From Agrypnia vestita (lineage: Eukaryota > Arthropoda > Insecta > Trichoptera > Phryganeidae): a stretch of DNA of 64,000 bases. The number at the start of each line of letters is the position of its first letter. The stretch's first letter is position 1. The notes beneath the pieces were generated by a model that did not search any database, was not told the DNA's origin, and saw nothing but the letters and a program-made list of their open reading frames with translations. The stretch lies in contig JADDOH010008093.1 of assembly GCA_016648135.1 (NCBI GenBank), positions 92,730-156,729 of the forward strand. The letters run 5' to 3'. Below, piece by piece: positions 10,945 through 20,389 of this stretch. Both the position numbers and the translations under genes were made by a program.

Positions 10945-11439
10945 TAGTGATGCAACGAATAGTAGATATTTACCGAATATTAAAAACAAACTATTTATAA
11001 CTGAACGCAACGCAAGTTACGTCATGGTTGTGCACTGTGTATCCTACGCACTCTATTATCGGGGATTCCCCTAACATTTAATGAATGGATTTGTTGAGTT
11101 CTCAAGTTGTCAATTCTTGTTTCACAGCATAACATGAGTTCTTTCATCTAGTTTCGTTGGGTTATTGGTAAGGTTAGGTGCTCATTTCATGTAGCTTTTG
11201 TTTTGTAATAAGTATTGTTCGTTCTATTTTATTTCCGTTGTGTGTAAAAGTGTTAACTCTTATAAAGTAATTTCAAATTAAATCTAATAACATGACCTTT
11301 TGTAAATATGAAAAAAATGATATTTATTTTCGACCATTGGGAATGTACAAACGGATAAAAGAAATGTTGTGTTTTTTGAACAAAAATTTTCCGGTGGTAA
11401 ATTATAATAATTTTTTCATTTTTAATTTTTTTCACTTAT

Positions 11440-11700
11440 TTCATTGCTTTACTCGTATTTTATTTTATTTATTTATTTATTTATCTTCACCTTGGTACAT
11501 GACATAGGAGATGGAGCCGCTCATCTCACTAGGAAGAACCTGTGCCGAGATGAGCAGCCGAACAATATTGTGCGAACAAAAAATAATAAAGATATACAAC
11601 AAAACACTATATAACTACAAGATTAATTAATTAATTAATTGAGTATACAAATATTAAATGTGGATAATAAGAACAGTATATATTGTATAATACAAAAGCA
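11440..11700 (-). mobile_element. Probable LINE 3' end with ATTT tail, nested in hAT-B
   Basis: Reverse-complemented, this block ends in (AAAT)n after GAGATGAGCGGCTCC and TGTACCAAGGTGAAG. The corresponding region of the second hAT-B copy (47129-47719) lacks it, so it is an insertion. A related tail end (GCTGCTCATCGATGAGGGTAA) is at 49938. Confidence 0.5.
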
Positions 11701-12107
11701 ATAGTGAAAGTAAAGTAATATATATAAAAAATCATATGCATGGATAGTAACAAAATGTATATATAATAGCATAGTTAAAAAGTATATTTAGGTATATGCC
11801 TATATAAGAAAATTAAATGAATGTTTGTGTATATTAAATAGTGATAAGAAATGAAGTTTAATGAGCAATAAATTATGACCTGCTTTCGGCAGTTGGGTAT
11901 TTGTGCAAATGCAGGTGACAATAATGCTTTCTCGAATAGTATTTGTAAAAAGTTATATACATTGGTAAGGTTTAATTTTACTATGCCTGTGATATAGATC
12001 TTGTGTTGAGACGGGGACATAATTAATCTCTTAGTAAAAAAATAAACGTGGTGTATTATTTATTACCTTGTTGAATTATTCGTGTTCGCCGTATTACGTA
12101 TTACGAT

Positions 12108-12159
12108 CACGAATACGAATGTCAAGCCTACTATTGTAGGCTTGACATTCGTATTCGTG
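12108..12159. repeat. Perfect 24-bp hairpin inside hAT-B
   Basis: CACGAATACGAATGTCAAGC... and its reverse complement are separated by TATT; all 24 positions pair. It lies in the subterminal region of the hAT element. It may bind transposase or be a replication-generated palindrome. Confidence 0.85.
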
Positions 12160-12191
12160 AAAGTAGCATTCGTTGCATCACTGATATCTTC

Positions 12192-12915
12192 GATTGGTAC
12201 AGGACATTGGGTGTCACACAGGGATGAATATTTTCATTGTCTGATCGCCCTTCGTCCAAAGCTGAATAATTGGATATTGATCGCACGTGGAGGTACATCC
12301 TTTTAAATTCGCTTTCGATGAGATACGTTCCAATAACAGCTGGTTTTGCGCCGCTCCCCCGTGCCGCGCACCGTGTAGCGCGTACCGTGTGCCGACGGCG
12401 ACATCTGCCGTCAAATTGGATTCAGAATTTAAATTCCCACTGCGATGCTCCTTTGTCTGATGACGTCAGAACAGAACAATTAAAATACTGAAATTTGAAT
12501 AAACTCCGCGCGGAGACTTCTCGTTGAAGACGAATAATTATTGTTGTAAGAATATTAATGAGAGACGCAAACGAAGCTGTTATGCCTCGGATGAATAAAG
12601 AAAAATAAGCACCGTCTCGCGATGAAAAACGTGGGATTCCGAACGGTTTGAACGATTAAAGAACGTCTCAGAAAGATCTGGAAGACACTCGAATGCGTGA
12701 GTATATACCAGAAGTTTCTAGTTATAGAATACTTTGTAAAGTGTTGAAATCCTAAAAAAAAATGAATTCTAAAAACACACTTATAAATAATATCACATTT
12801 CAGTCCACTTCATAAATACTAGAGCTTTTTGCCAAAAAAATCATTCTCCCCACCGCGCGCCCCCCTGACCTACCCGATTAGATTGATAAATTTTGAATCT
12901 AAGTTATTTTTTGTC
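12192..12915. other. Unassigned sequence with a GC-rich patch
   Basis: 12340-12420 is GC-rich with short ORFs on both strands; the rest is AT-rich. I recognise no family. Confidence 0.3.
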
Positions 12916-12965
12916 TTTACCTGATGATGAGAGGGACTCTCCTCTCGAAACTATAGTAGTTATTA
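12916..12965 (+). ncRNA. Hammerhead-ribozyme-like motif, degenerate helix I
   Basis: CTGATGA (12921-12927) is followed by a 6-bp helix II (GAGAGG / CCTCTC, 6-nt loop), GAAAC (12947-12951) and a 2-bp helix III (AC / GT with TATA loop) leading to a GTA cleavage site near 12958. Helix I is poorly complementary (TTTAC against GTTAT), so activity is doubtful. It resembles the Penelope-associated motifs at 33037, 43975 and 45724. Confidence 0.5.
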
Positions 12966-13152
12966 GTAACTCATATTGTGTGTATATTACAAAGTTAAAA
13001 TAAAATATATTTTATATGTGTATATGTACAAATATATTATTTATGCAACACGTTTCAATTCGACTTATCGCCATCTTTGGTTGAAATTTATGAACCAGTA
13101 TATGTATCGAGGTTATTAATGTTTTCCAAATAGCCCTGTGTATACGTATATA

Positions 13153-13682
13153 CAGGGTTATTTGGAAAAGATTAAAAACATCGCAGGACTATATTCCTGC
13201 CTTGATAATGAGTCGAAAATGTTCAAGCTATTATGACCTAATATCAATAGTTATCGAGGTATGCGACATCAAAGTTTGCATTTTTTTTCAATATTTCTGA
13301 CTTATTTTTTGTAAAACGTTGGAATAATATTACAGTAACTTATATCGATTACGAAAAATTCATTTGTTTCAATACAAGTTAAATAAAATGATAAAAGCCC
13401 TGCCAAAATCCCAATTGGAATATTTTTCAATTGGAATTCGAAGGTTTTAATTTTTTTTTGACTTGTATTGCAACGAATAAATTTTCCGTAAACGATATAA
13501 GTTATTATAATTATAGTCCAACGTTTTGAATAAGTCAGAAATAATGAGAAAAAAATGCAAACTTGATGTCGCATATCTCCATAACTATTGATATTAGGTC
13601 ATGGTTGCTTGAACATTTTTGACTCACTATCAAGGCAGGAATATAGCCCTGCGAGGTTATTAATGTTTTCCAAATAACCCTG
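13153..13682. mobile_element. Long-TIR MITE with TA target, family M, copy 1
   Basis: A 530-bp near-palindrome with arms of about 230 bp. Ends are CAGGGTTATTTGG and CCAAATAACCCTG flanked by TA. Inner landmarks are GGACTATATTCCTGCC, CGAAAATGTTCAAGC and TGACCTAATATCAATAG, repeated inverted. TA targets and CAGGG termini fit the Tc1/mariner superfamily. At least ten full or partial copies are in the window. It has no transposase. Confidence 0.85.
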
Positions 13683-13847
13683 TATATATACATATGTATG
13701 TCGCCGCTGGTAATGAGATATCTGTATTACGACTAGATTATCAAGAAATATTATTTTTTATGTGTATATAACGAACTATTAACGTGTACACTAGAGTACG
13801 TCTGAAAATTATTTCAAGTTATAACTCCTTTTTAGATCTTCTTCTTC

Positions 13848-14215
13848 TTATGGTGCCATTTCCTATCGGAGGTCGGCGACCATTCTGGCGATTACCACTT
13901 TAATACTTATACCAGTCCCTTACGTTACGCAGCCATGAGGTACGGCGTCTTCTTGAGCTTCTTTTATCACTTATTTTCTCCGGATAATGAGTTGGTTTTG
14001 ACTATATTTTGTTCATCTCATATGAGATACTCCAGCTTTCTTAACCTGATAGTCCGCAGAACTTCTCGGTATTTTTCCATACTTCCGGAGGACTCAAAAG
14101 CTTCGACTGTGCGGATTGGTTCTTGGTTAAGTATCCATGCCTCCACCTCATATAAGGGAAACGTAACACCAAACCACGCGCATTCTAATTTGATGGCTTA
14201 GGTCAAGGCTAGAAA
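13848..14215 (-). pseudogene. RTE-like LINE fragment, type 2, minus strand (RTE-2)
   Basis: Minus-strand reading gives YEVEAWILNQEP, RLRKLEYLI and then KKRRTSWLRNVRDWYKY, matching the EAWTLNKE, LEYLGH and RRTSWLRNLREW blocks seen at the C-terminus of many insect RTE-type polyproteins. It ends with the IxxxRxxxAP-like tail block. Stops and shifts make it dead. Confidence 0.65.
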
Positions 14216-14629
14216 ATAACGATCTCACTCAGAGAACACATTCTTGCCATCTCTATGCGAGCTTTGCTTTTCAGACCAATTTTTTTATAGGTATATAATG
14301 TGGTTTCTCAAATATTTTAGTTTGTGTAAATAATAATAATAAATAATAGTTTTGCGTTGCTCTGAAAAGAGAATATATTTTATTAAACAAAATAACATAA
14401 TATTTGACATTAAAATTTAAAAATAATAAAAGTACACGTCATACATTTTATATTAATCAATTAACATTTACAGACACTTTATCAATTATTAAATTATCAT
14501 TCATCGGTATATTGTTATTAAAACATAATTTTCAGAATAGGCCGATTGTCAGTTGTTTGTTTGTCAAAGAATCAATTCAAATTAAATGAAAATCAGTAGG
14601 CACCTACTGATCTTCATTTACAGGTATAT
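14216..14629. other. AT-rich unassigned sequence
   Basis: AT-rich DNA with two short plus-strand ORFs that I do not recognise. Confidence 0.3.
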
Positions 14630-14945
14630 TCAGAAAATTTTTCAAGAACACAATTACTGGATCTTTGTCCCCAGAGGGATCGTCATTTATCAAAATATAT
14701 TACAGATGTCTCATAGAAACGAAGCCATTCATATGGGGAAAGTAGGTGTGGAAGTCTTTTGGTGTTATTAGGACTTAAGGCCCATCATTTTGATCACTTT
14801 ACACAATATAACTTTCACCAATTCCACCCATGATAGACTACCACCTCTATCAAATTGTATATATGTTTAACTTGCACACTTTGTTTCGTATGTGAGTTGT
14901 ATTTTTACTACCGCCACCTGCAGTTGAAAGCTTTGTCATTCATAT
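14630..14945 (-). repeat. Repeat F, most complete minus-strand copy
   Basis: Contains in order (minus strand) the CGACATCTGTAG, GACAAAGCTTTCAACTGC, ACCACCTCTATC, GTGTAAAGTGATCA, CTACTTTCCC and GAGACATCTGTAATATAT blocks, ending with the TGATGTCCCTCTGGG-type segment and CAGTAATTGTGTTC. It sits head to head with a partial plus-strand copy at 15005-15165. Confidence 0.6.
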
Positions 14946-15004
14946 AATCCACTACAGATGTCGCTTTTGGCGATGAGACATCTTTATTTATTTATCACAT
15001 AAGA

Positions 15005-15165
15005 TAGATCGTAAGCCCTATAAACACTCAAAGACTACCTAAAAAGACTTCCATACCTACTTTCCCATATAAAAAATAGCTTCGTCTCTATTAGACATCT
15101 ATAATATATCTTGATTAATGATGTCCCTCTGGGAACAAAATCCAGTATTGTGTTCTTGATTTTTT
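15005..15165 (+). repeat. Repeat F, partial plus-strand copy
   Basis: ATCGTAAGCCCTATAAACAC through TTGATTAATGATGTCCCTC to CAGTATTGTGTTCTTG. Together with 14630-14945 it forms an inverted pair. Confidence 0.6.
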
Positions 15166-15214
15166 TTAACATAATCAAAATATTCATCTTCGCTTCATTC
15201 AATCACTTCGGCGA

Positions 15215-15560
15215 ATTTATTTATTTATTTATTAATCAACGCCCTAGTAGGTTTTTACAGTACAGGAAAGTTACTAGGATTCTTATACACCTAACATAAA
15301 ACACATTTTAAAGTAAATAATCAAAAAATAATTAGTAGAAATGAAACATATTTAAGATAATTGAACAATATATTATATATAAAGAATGATTAGTACAAAG
15401 GCAAACAATAATAATTAGAAACCTTTAACAAATTAATAATAAAGTAAAAAAGTATATAGAATTTAAATATATTTAATAGAGAAACGAACAAAAATTTGGA
15501 CACTTTAAAATGAATAAATATATATAATTCATGGGGATCACAATATAAATAAAAAATTTA
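15215..15560 (-). mobile_element. Probable LINE 3' end, ATTT-tailed, minus strand
   Basis: Begins with ATTTATTTATTTATT, which is a reverse-complemented (AAAT)n tail, followed by GCCCTAGTAGG and AT-rich DNA. Analogous starts are at 19435, 31147, 32790 and 63935. No coding remnant was seen. Confidence 0.4.
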
Positions 15561-15589
15561 GTCCATAAGACAAGGAATTCACCAACGGG

Positions 15590-15733
15590 CATGCTCGGCG
15601 GGCAAGTCTGGGCTATGTCTGACCGTGAATTCTATGTGGCGGGCACGGGCATGCCCGCCATGCCCGCCGCGTGTCCGCGCGATCGCATTTTGCCTGCCGA
15701 GCGGAGGCATGTCTGAACATGACGCGCTTGGGG
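15590..15733. other. GC-rich patch with inverted GGCATGCCCGCC motifs
   Basis: Strikingly GC-rich in AT-rich surroundings; GGGCATGCYCG and GGCGGGCA occur repeatedly and inverted, so it can fold strongly. It ends at the hAT-A copy at 15734 and provides its left target duplication. Probably a terminus or remnant of another DNA element; I cannot name it. Confidence 0.35.
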
Positions 15734-15834
15734 TAGCGAAGGGAAAAACTACATTTCAAAATGAAGACTACAACACACACACGTTCACCAGTTTGAAGAC
15801 TACAAAGTGTACACTACATTTGTAGTTAAAACTA

Positions 15835-15977
15835 CAGTAGCCGGCAAACATTTTGAAATTTTCGGGCGTAGTGGGGGGAAGTTTGCGCTTGTACCATTCC
15901 ACCAACGAGACCCGAATTTTGTCTTCTGCGCATTCCCCCACTACGCCAAAGAATTTCAAGAAGTTTGCCGGCAACTG
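15835..15977. mobile_element. Nested Tc1/mariner-type MITE with TA duplication
   Basis: TIRs CAGTAGCCGGCAAAC / GTTTGCCGGCAACTG flank a 143-bp hairpin-forming unit with further inner pairing (GGGCGTAGTGGGGGGAA / TTCCCCCACTACGCC). Flanking TA is duplicated (15833-15834, 15978-15979). Copy 1 of the host element reads straight through at about 386-390 (AAAACTACATGAAG), giving the empty site. Confidence 0.9.
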
Positions 15978-16137
15978 TACATGAAGTGAAGTAATTGTAG
16001 TACAATGAAATTGTAGTACTAATGAAGTGAAGTAATTGTAGAATTAATGAAGTGAAGTAATTGTACTACAAAATTGTAGTACTAATGAAGTAATTATATT
16101 TTTCCCAAAATGAAGAGTGTGGTGACTAAATAAAAAA

Positions 16138-16415
16138 AGGTCGCCGGAAAAAATATATGATTATATCGAAATATTTAGGTAAAATAATATTTGGCGACCT
16201 AAAGAAAAACAAAAAAGGTCGCCAACCAGATTTCTTCATTCAATCCCAAAATTAAGAATGTTCTTAGGGTTTCACGGCCACTCAGAATCTTCAAGTTTGT
16301 GTTTGATGACACATCAACCCTGATGATGGACCCTGCAATGGGATCCGAAACGTCGGCCCGAAAGGTCGTAACAACACGGCATAATACCCCTGAAAACACA
16401 AACTTGAAAATCCCA
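16138..16415. repeat. Penelope-type terminal block within hAT-A copy 3
   Basis: Contains inverted GGTCGCC/GGCGACC repeats, then TTTCACGGCCACTCAGAATC, a hammerhead-like block (CTGATGA at 16320, helix II GGACCC/GGGATCC with a bulged A, GAAAC at 16347, GTC) and GTCGTAACAACACGGC. The same block occurs at 41315-41400 and 44425-44975. Here helix I is nearly absent (2 bp), so the ribozyme is likely inactive. Confidence 0.55.
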
Positions 16416-16701
16416 AAAAAATTTCAAACCGTGGGAGGGGGGGGTTGTTGCGATTTCCATCAATTTCTTCATTTATCTAAAAAATGTTCTATTTGAAGTA
16501 TGTGCCGTACTTTCGATAACTTTGAAGTGTGTGTACTTTGTAGTGTTTGCTTTGAAATGAAGTGTACTATTTGAAGTATATACTTTCAATAACTTTAAGG
16601 TAATTTATAGTGTGCACTACACTTCAGAAGGTGTGAAATATACACTTCAATGTATTGTAGTACTATATTGTAGTAGTGAGTACAGAGCGGACCCATCACT
16701 A

Positions 16702-17229
16702 GCTTGGAGAGCGAGTAGGATAGACGTGGAGTAGGTGGTAAAATAAATATTAAGTAAAGATTAGGAAACATGAACGACAATTAACCTTTTCGGGAGTCAT
16801 ACATTGCTGTGTACACATGTCATCCTTGTTGTAAAAGCAGAGCAGATGAATGCGCAATGCCGCCTATAGCGAGTAAATAGAAAATTTCAAGGAAAAACAA
16901 AATACTGATGCTGATTTTCTTTTCGTAAAGAAGAAAATAGAGTCCATCCATTGCTTCAGCAAACGACCACGTTGCAATACTTTGCTTGAATGAGTGATTT
17001 TCCCGCTTTAAACTGTAAAATCTAAATAATTCTTTAATTCAGACTTCAGATTCTACAACGAAAAATGTCAAAGAATTTCGAGTATTTGTATCCAAGTGGA
17101 TGCACGCGTGTTAACGGTGAATTTAATGCATAGTTATTCCTGTGGATCCTTACAAATAACGCTTCGTGATGTCTCGTTTGTCTTGGTATATTATGCGAGA
17201 CTATCTGAATCATGAGATACAAATTATAG
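16702..17229. other. Unassigned sequence
   Basis: No recognisable element; moderately AT-rich. Confidence 0.3.
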
Positions 17230-17480
17230 GCATGTACATTGACGTATTATAAATATAGACACGTCATTCCCAGCCGCCGGCTTTCATATCTAGCAAATAT
17301 TGCATTGAAAGAGACAGCAAATCACATAATCAAGTAATCACGTAAAAATCAGGTAAATTGAAGTCACGGTGACTAAAATAACAAACTCATTCTTACAATA
17401 TTATACGATACTCTGTTCCTTTTTTCGGCGTAGCTTCGCGCCGATCACAAAGAAAAGGTCCGTTCGATAAAGAATGCAAG
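17230..17480 (+). repeat. Repeat G copy 1, left part
   Basis: Parallel to 23637-23880 and (minus) 28600-28790: GCAAATATTGCATTGAAAG, AATCACATAATCAAGTAATC, CACGGTGACTAAAATAAC, ACTCTGTTCC, TCCGTTCGAT, GAATGCAAG. It is split after GAATGCAAG by two Harbinger-type elements and resumes at 18965 with GCAATTACCTTACTT. Confidence 0.75.
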
Positions 17481-17483
17481 TAA

Positions 17484-18210
17484 AGGTACAGATACACATG
17501 CTTATTTGGTGGCATGCTAATGAGCATGCCACTAATAAGCATGCCCTAACAACTGTACACACTTGCTCATTACTGGCATGCTTATTAGTGGCTTGCTCAT
17601 AAATAAGTATGCCCAAAGCTAACAATCAAACACACATTCTTATTAGTGGCATGCTCTTGTCATAGAATAGAGACGCTCTTGTTCAAAATGGAAACTTTGC
17701 AAACTGAAATAGCAAATTCAAGTGAACCAATAAATCAAAAAAGTTCCCGAGTTTCCATCCGCACATTTTTGATTTTAGTTTTTATAATTTTTATTGTAAG
17801 ATTTGAATCATTCATGCCTATTAATACAGTTAAATAAACATTATTTCTCACTATATTATTTTTACACAACGGTGACCGAGTATTCCACAGACATTCGTGA
17901 TTCCTATAACAAGTCACGAAAAGTAATGTTTTATCATCTCCCTAACGCGCCATATTTGTTTCATCTGTCGCGGACTGAGAAGATCGCATTGATAATACTA
18001 GCCGCGAAGTCCGCGAATGACATAAGCATGCTCATAATAAGCAAGCCTGTTCACGCATGCTCCAAAGATACCCCTTCTCTATGGTGAATGACAGTGGCAT
18101 GCTCATTACTAGCAATGTGCGTACACACATGCCACTAATAAGCAAGGCCTAAAAAAGGTCGATACTGCGCATGCTCACGTGCCACTAAATAAGCATGTGT
18201 ATCTGTAGCT
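17484..18210. mobile_element. PIF/Harbinger-type MITE, family P1
   Basis: TIRs AGGTACAGATACACATGC / GCATGTGTATCTGTAGCT with TAA on both sides (17481-17483, 18211-18213), as expected for PIF/Harbinger 3-bp duplications. The inside is crowded with inverted GGCATGC / GCCACTAATAAGCATG blocks, so it can fold extensively. A truncated copy starts at 42003, again directly after TAA. No transposase is present. Confidence 0.8.
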
Positions 18211-18213
18211 TAA

Positions 18214-18961
18214 AGCCATGTATTCACTAGGGGACAAATCGCGAAACATTCCGCGCGGCATGTCGCATCAACATCTACGCTCATGTTTCGGGGACAATGA
18301 CGCGGTCATTTGACGTGTACACACCGGGACTCGCATATCTTGTCGCGGAAATGTCACCCGATGAGGTTATGATGACAGCTGCGGTATCTCATTTGGTGAA
18401 AACGGGGTTCCGCGCAATTCGAAATGTTTTTTTGGGTCGCCATTTCAAATTAACGAGGTTTTACTGTAGTAAATTGAATATTATTAAAAACAAGGTCCTT
18501 TTTGCAAATAATTATTGTTTTCCACACGTCGTGGAAATGTCGCCCTATAAGGTTATGATGACAGCTGCGTATATGTTTTTGTTAATGAGTTTATCGAAAC
18601 GTAAGAGGAGAATGCGAAATTATTTACTGCAAAGAGAAAGAAGGACGGACTTTCTACGCGATCTTCGATCGATAGAGCTCGATGAGTTCACGAACAATTT
18701 CGTTTCCCCACATTGTCATCTTGACAGATACAGCGCATGCGTATTCACCTGTAAACATACCACGTGGTACTGACGCTCCGCGTAATGTCGCAGTGAGCTC
18801 GCTCGGGTACCGTGCGCACGGTAACGTTGCCACGGCACGTAGAAATGCCGCGCTATGTTGTGCGCGACGTCGCGGAACAGTGCACGACGTTGCAACGTCA
18901 CGTAGACTCTACGCCGCGCGTGCTGTTGAGGGACAATTTGTCCCCTAGTGAACACATGGCT
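18214..18961 (+). mobile_element. PIF/Harbinger-type non-autonomous element, family P2, copy 1
   Basis: A 748-bp element with TIRs AGCCATGTATTCACTAGGGG / CCCCTAGTGAACACATGGCT, TAA on the left (18211-18213) and CAA on the right (18962-18964, one change from TAA). It abuts family P1 so closely that one TAA serves both. A second copy, opposite strand, is at 51080-51833 with perfect TAA duplications. It carries a roughly 160-codon ORF. Confidence 0.88.
18297..18773 (+). CDS. 158-codon ORF of family P2, transposase N-terminus-like
   Basis: The second half (from MSLSKRKRRMRNYLLQRERR, codons about 98-117, through LRSIELDEFTNNFVSP) resembles the basic segment and following helix that precede the DDE nuclease domain of PIF/Harbinger transposases. 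The nuclease domain and its catalytic residues are missing. The copy at 51268-51750 keeps the frame open with a net change of two codons. The first 90 codons look like terminal element sequence. It may be a relic or a short DNA-binding protein; expression is unknown. Confidence 0.5.
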   Translation: MTRSFDVYTPGLAYLVAEMSPDEVMMTAAVSHLVKTGFRAIRNVFLGRHFKLTRFYCSKLNIIKNKVLFANNYCFPHVVEMSPYKVMMTAAYMFLLMSLSKRKRRMRNYLLQRERRTDFLRDLRSIELDEFTNNFVSPHCHLDRYSACVFTCKHTTWY

Positions 18962-18964
18962 CAA

Positions 18965-19040
18965 AGCAATTACCTTACTTTAAGCCATGTATATCATTGG
19001 GCATGTACGAGTGAGCGTTCTTGCGTAAGAGTACCCATTG
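18965..19040 (+). repeat. Repeat G copy 1, right part
   Basis: GCAATTACCTTACTT continues repeat G after the two insertions. It then jumps to TATATCATTGGGCAT, which matches a point about 50 bases further on in copy 2, so there is an internal deletion. Confidence 0.6.
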
Positions 19041-19044
19041 TATT

Positions 19045-19263
19045 TCATGTTTTAAAATTTAAACAGCTGAAACTATGTTTATTCCTCCGTAAACCTTCAC
19101 GAGGAGCAGGAGCTGGAGCACTTAGTCTCCGCGATGGCTGATGGTTATGCCTGGCGGGAGCAGCCCCGCGAAAATGATCTTTAATGGTATATCCCTGCCC
19201 CGAAGCACCATCGATCGCGTGAACCGGGGCGATAACCACAAACAGCAACAGGACCATTCTCAT
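19045..19263 (-). CDS. Candidate secreted-protein first exon, 72 codons
   Basis: The N-terminus (MRMVLLLFVVIAPVHA) looks like a cleavable signal peptide with an Ala-x-Ala-like cleavage site, followed by a polar, Pro/Ala/Arg-rich segment. The patch is much GC-richer than its surroundings. A possible splice donor (AAGGTTTAC, minus strand, near 19098) could end an exon. I do not recognise the protein. It may equally be a chance ORF. Confidence 0.3.
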   Translation of the reverse strand: MRMVLLLFVVIAPVHAIDGASGQGYTIKDHFRGAAPARHNHQPSRRLSAPAPAPREGLRRNKHSFSCLNFKT

Positions 19264-19360
19264 TTAACAGCCACAAGCACAACATTCGGACCATCAATCC
19301 AGAATTATTTTCGGCAGGGCCGCCAACTCCCTTTTTATTTTTTTATTTATTTAAAAAGTA

Positions 19361-20377
19361 ATGGAAATTTGTAAAACATTAATAACCTCTACTCTTACCT
19401 TGATTATGAGTCGAAAATGTTCGAGCTATTATTTATTTATTTTATTAATTACACGGCTTAATAGCCTTTTACAACAGGTTTATACATAATTAAAATACAA
19501 CAAACGATTAAATGTAAAAGAAAAATAAAGGGTATAAATGTAAAAAAGTCTATATACATAGTTTAAACATAATGAGGTTAGACATGTATGTAAAAAAAGT
19601 ATATATGCAAAAAAGTGTAAAGTAGTGATCTCAGAAATTTTTACTCACCGATAATAAAGCAATATTAAATTTGAATAGCCAGGTATATATAAAAAATTTA
19701 AGACATTATATAAAAATTTAATATTTTGAAAAGAAATGATCATATAATGATTTTTTTAATTTTGAGAGAGATAGATTTAAAATGTCGACATATGTAGGTA
19801 GTTCATTGCCCAGTTTGTGCATCCGAGGTATGCTAGAATTTGAACGATAGTTTGTGTCGAATTGTCACAATAAAACAGCATGTTTTGGCGGGCCCTACGG
19901 TTAGGTACTTTAAAATTAATACTATTCATTATGACCTAATATCAATAGTTAAGAAGATATGCGACATCAAAGTTTGCATTTTTTTCAATATTTCCGATTT
20001 ACTTTTTGTAAAACGTTGGACTATCATTACAGCAACTTATATCGAGTATGAAAAATTCATTCCCTTTAATACAAGTCAAATGAAAAAATAAAAGCCTTCG
20101 AATTCCAAATGGAAAACATTTCAATTGGAATTTTTTCAGGGTTTTAATCATTTTATTTAACTTGTATTGAAACAAATGAATTTTTCGTAATTGATATTAG
20201 TTACTGTAATGATAGTCCAACGTTTTACAAAAAATAAGTCAGAAATATTGAAAAAAAATGCAAACTTTGATGTCGCATATCTCCTTAACTATTGATATTA
20301 GGTCATAATGGCTTGAACATTTTCGACTCATAATCAAGGTAGGAGTAGAGGTTATTAATGTTTTACAAATAACCCTG
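19361..20377. mobile_element. Family M MITE split by a LINE tail
   Basis: The left arm starts with a damaged terminus (GGAAATTTGTAAAAC), runs to GAGCTATT near 19432 and resumes at about 19926 with ATTATGACCTAATATC. The right arm ends with AAATAACCCTG at 20377. The intervening 490 bp begin with ATTTATTTATTTTATTAATT, a reversed LINE tail. Confidence 0.75.
19435..19925 (-). mobile_element. LINE 3' fragment inserted in family M
   Basis: Minus-strand (AAAT)n tail at the left, then AT-rich DNA with a tract of degenerate AAAAAGTATATAT-like repeats. No RT motif was seen. Boundaries come from interruption of the MITE arm. Confidence 0.5.
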
Positions 20378-20389
20378 TATATATTTTTT

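Larger units (their letters stand above)
10945..12183 (+). mobile_element. hAT-type element, family hAT-B, copy 1
   Basis: Ends TAGTGATGCAACGAATA and TTCGTTGCATCACTG are inverted repeats. Flanking 8-bp direct repeats ATATCTTC (10937-10944 and 12184-12191) are identical. The first 500 bases and the end match the 591-bp copy at 47129-47719. This copy is longer because of an internal segment from about 11440, starting with ATTTATTTATTT, which looks like a LINE 3' tail inserted in reverse. No transposase frame is present. Confidence 0.9.
15734..16701 (+). mobile_element. hAT-type MITE, family hAT-A, copy 3
   Basis: Bounded by TAGCGAAGGG and CCCATCACTA, flanked by near-identical 8-bp repeats GCTTGGGG (15726-15733) and GCTTGGAG (16702-16709). 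It is larger than copy 2 because it carries a 143-bp TA-type MITE (15835-15977) and a segment at about 16138-16415 with GGTCGCC repeats and a hammerhead-like block. Confidence 0.88.
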
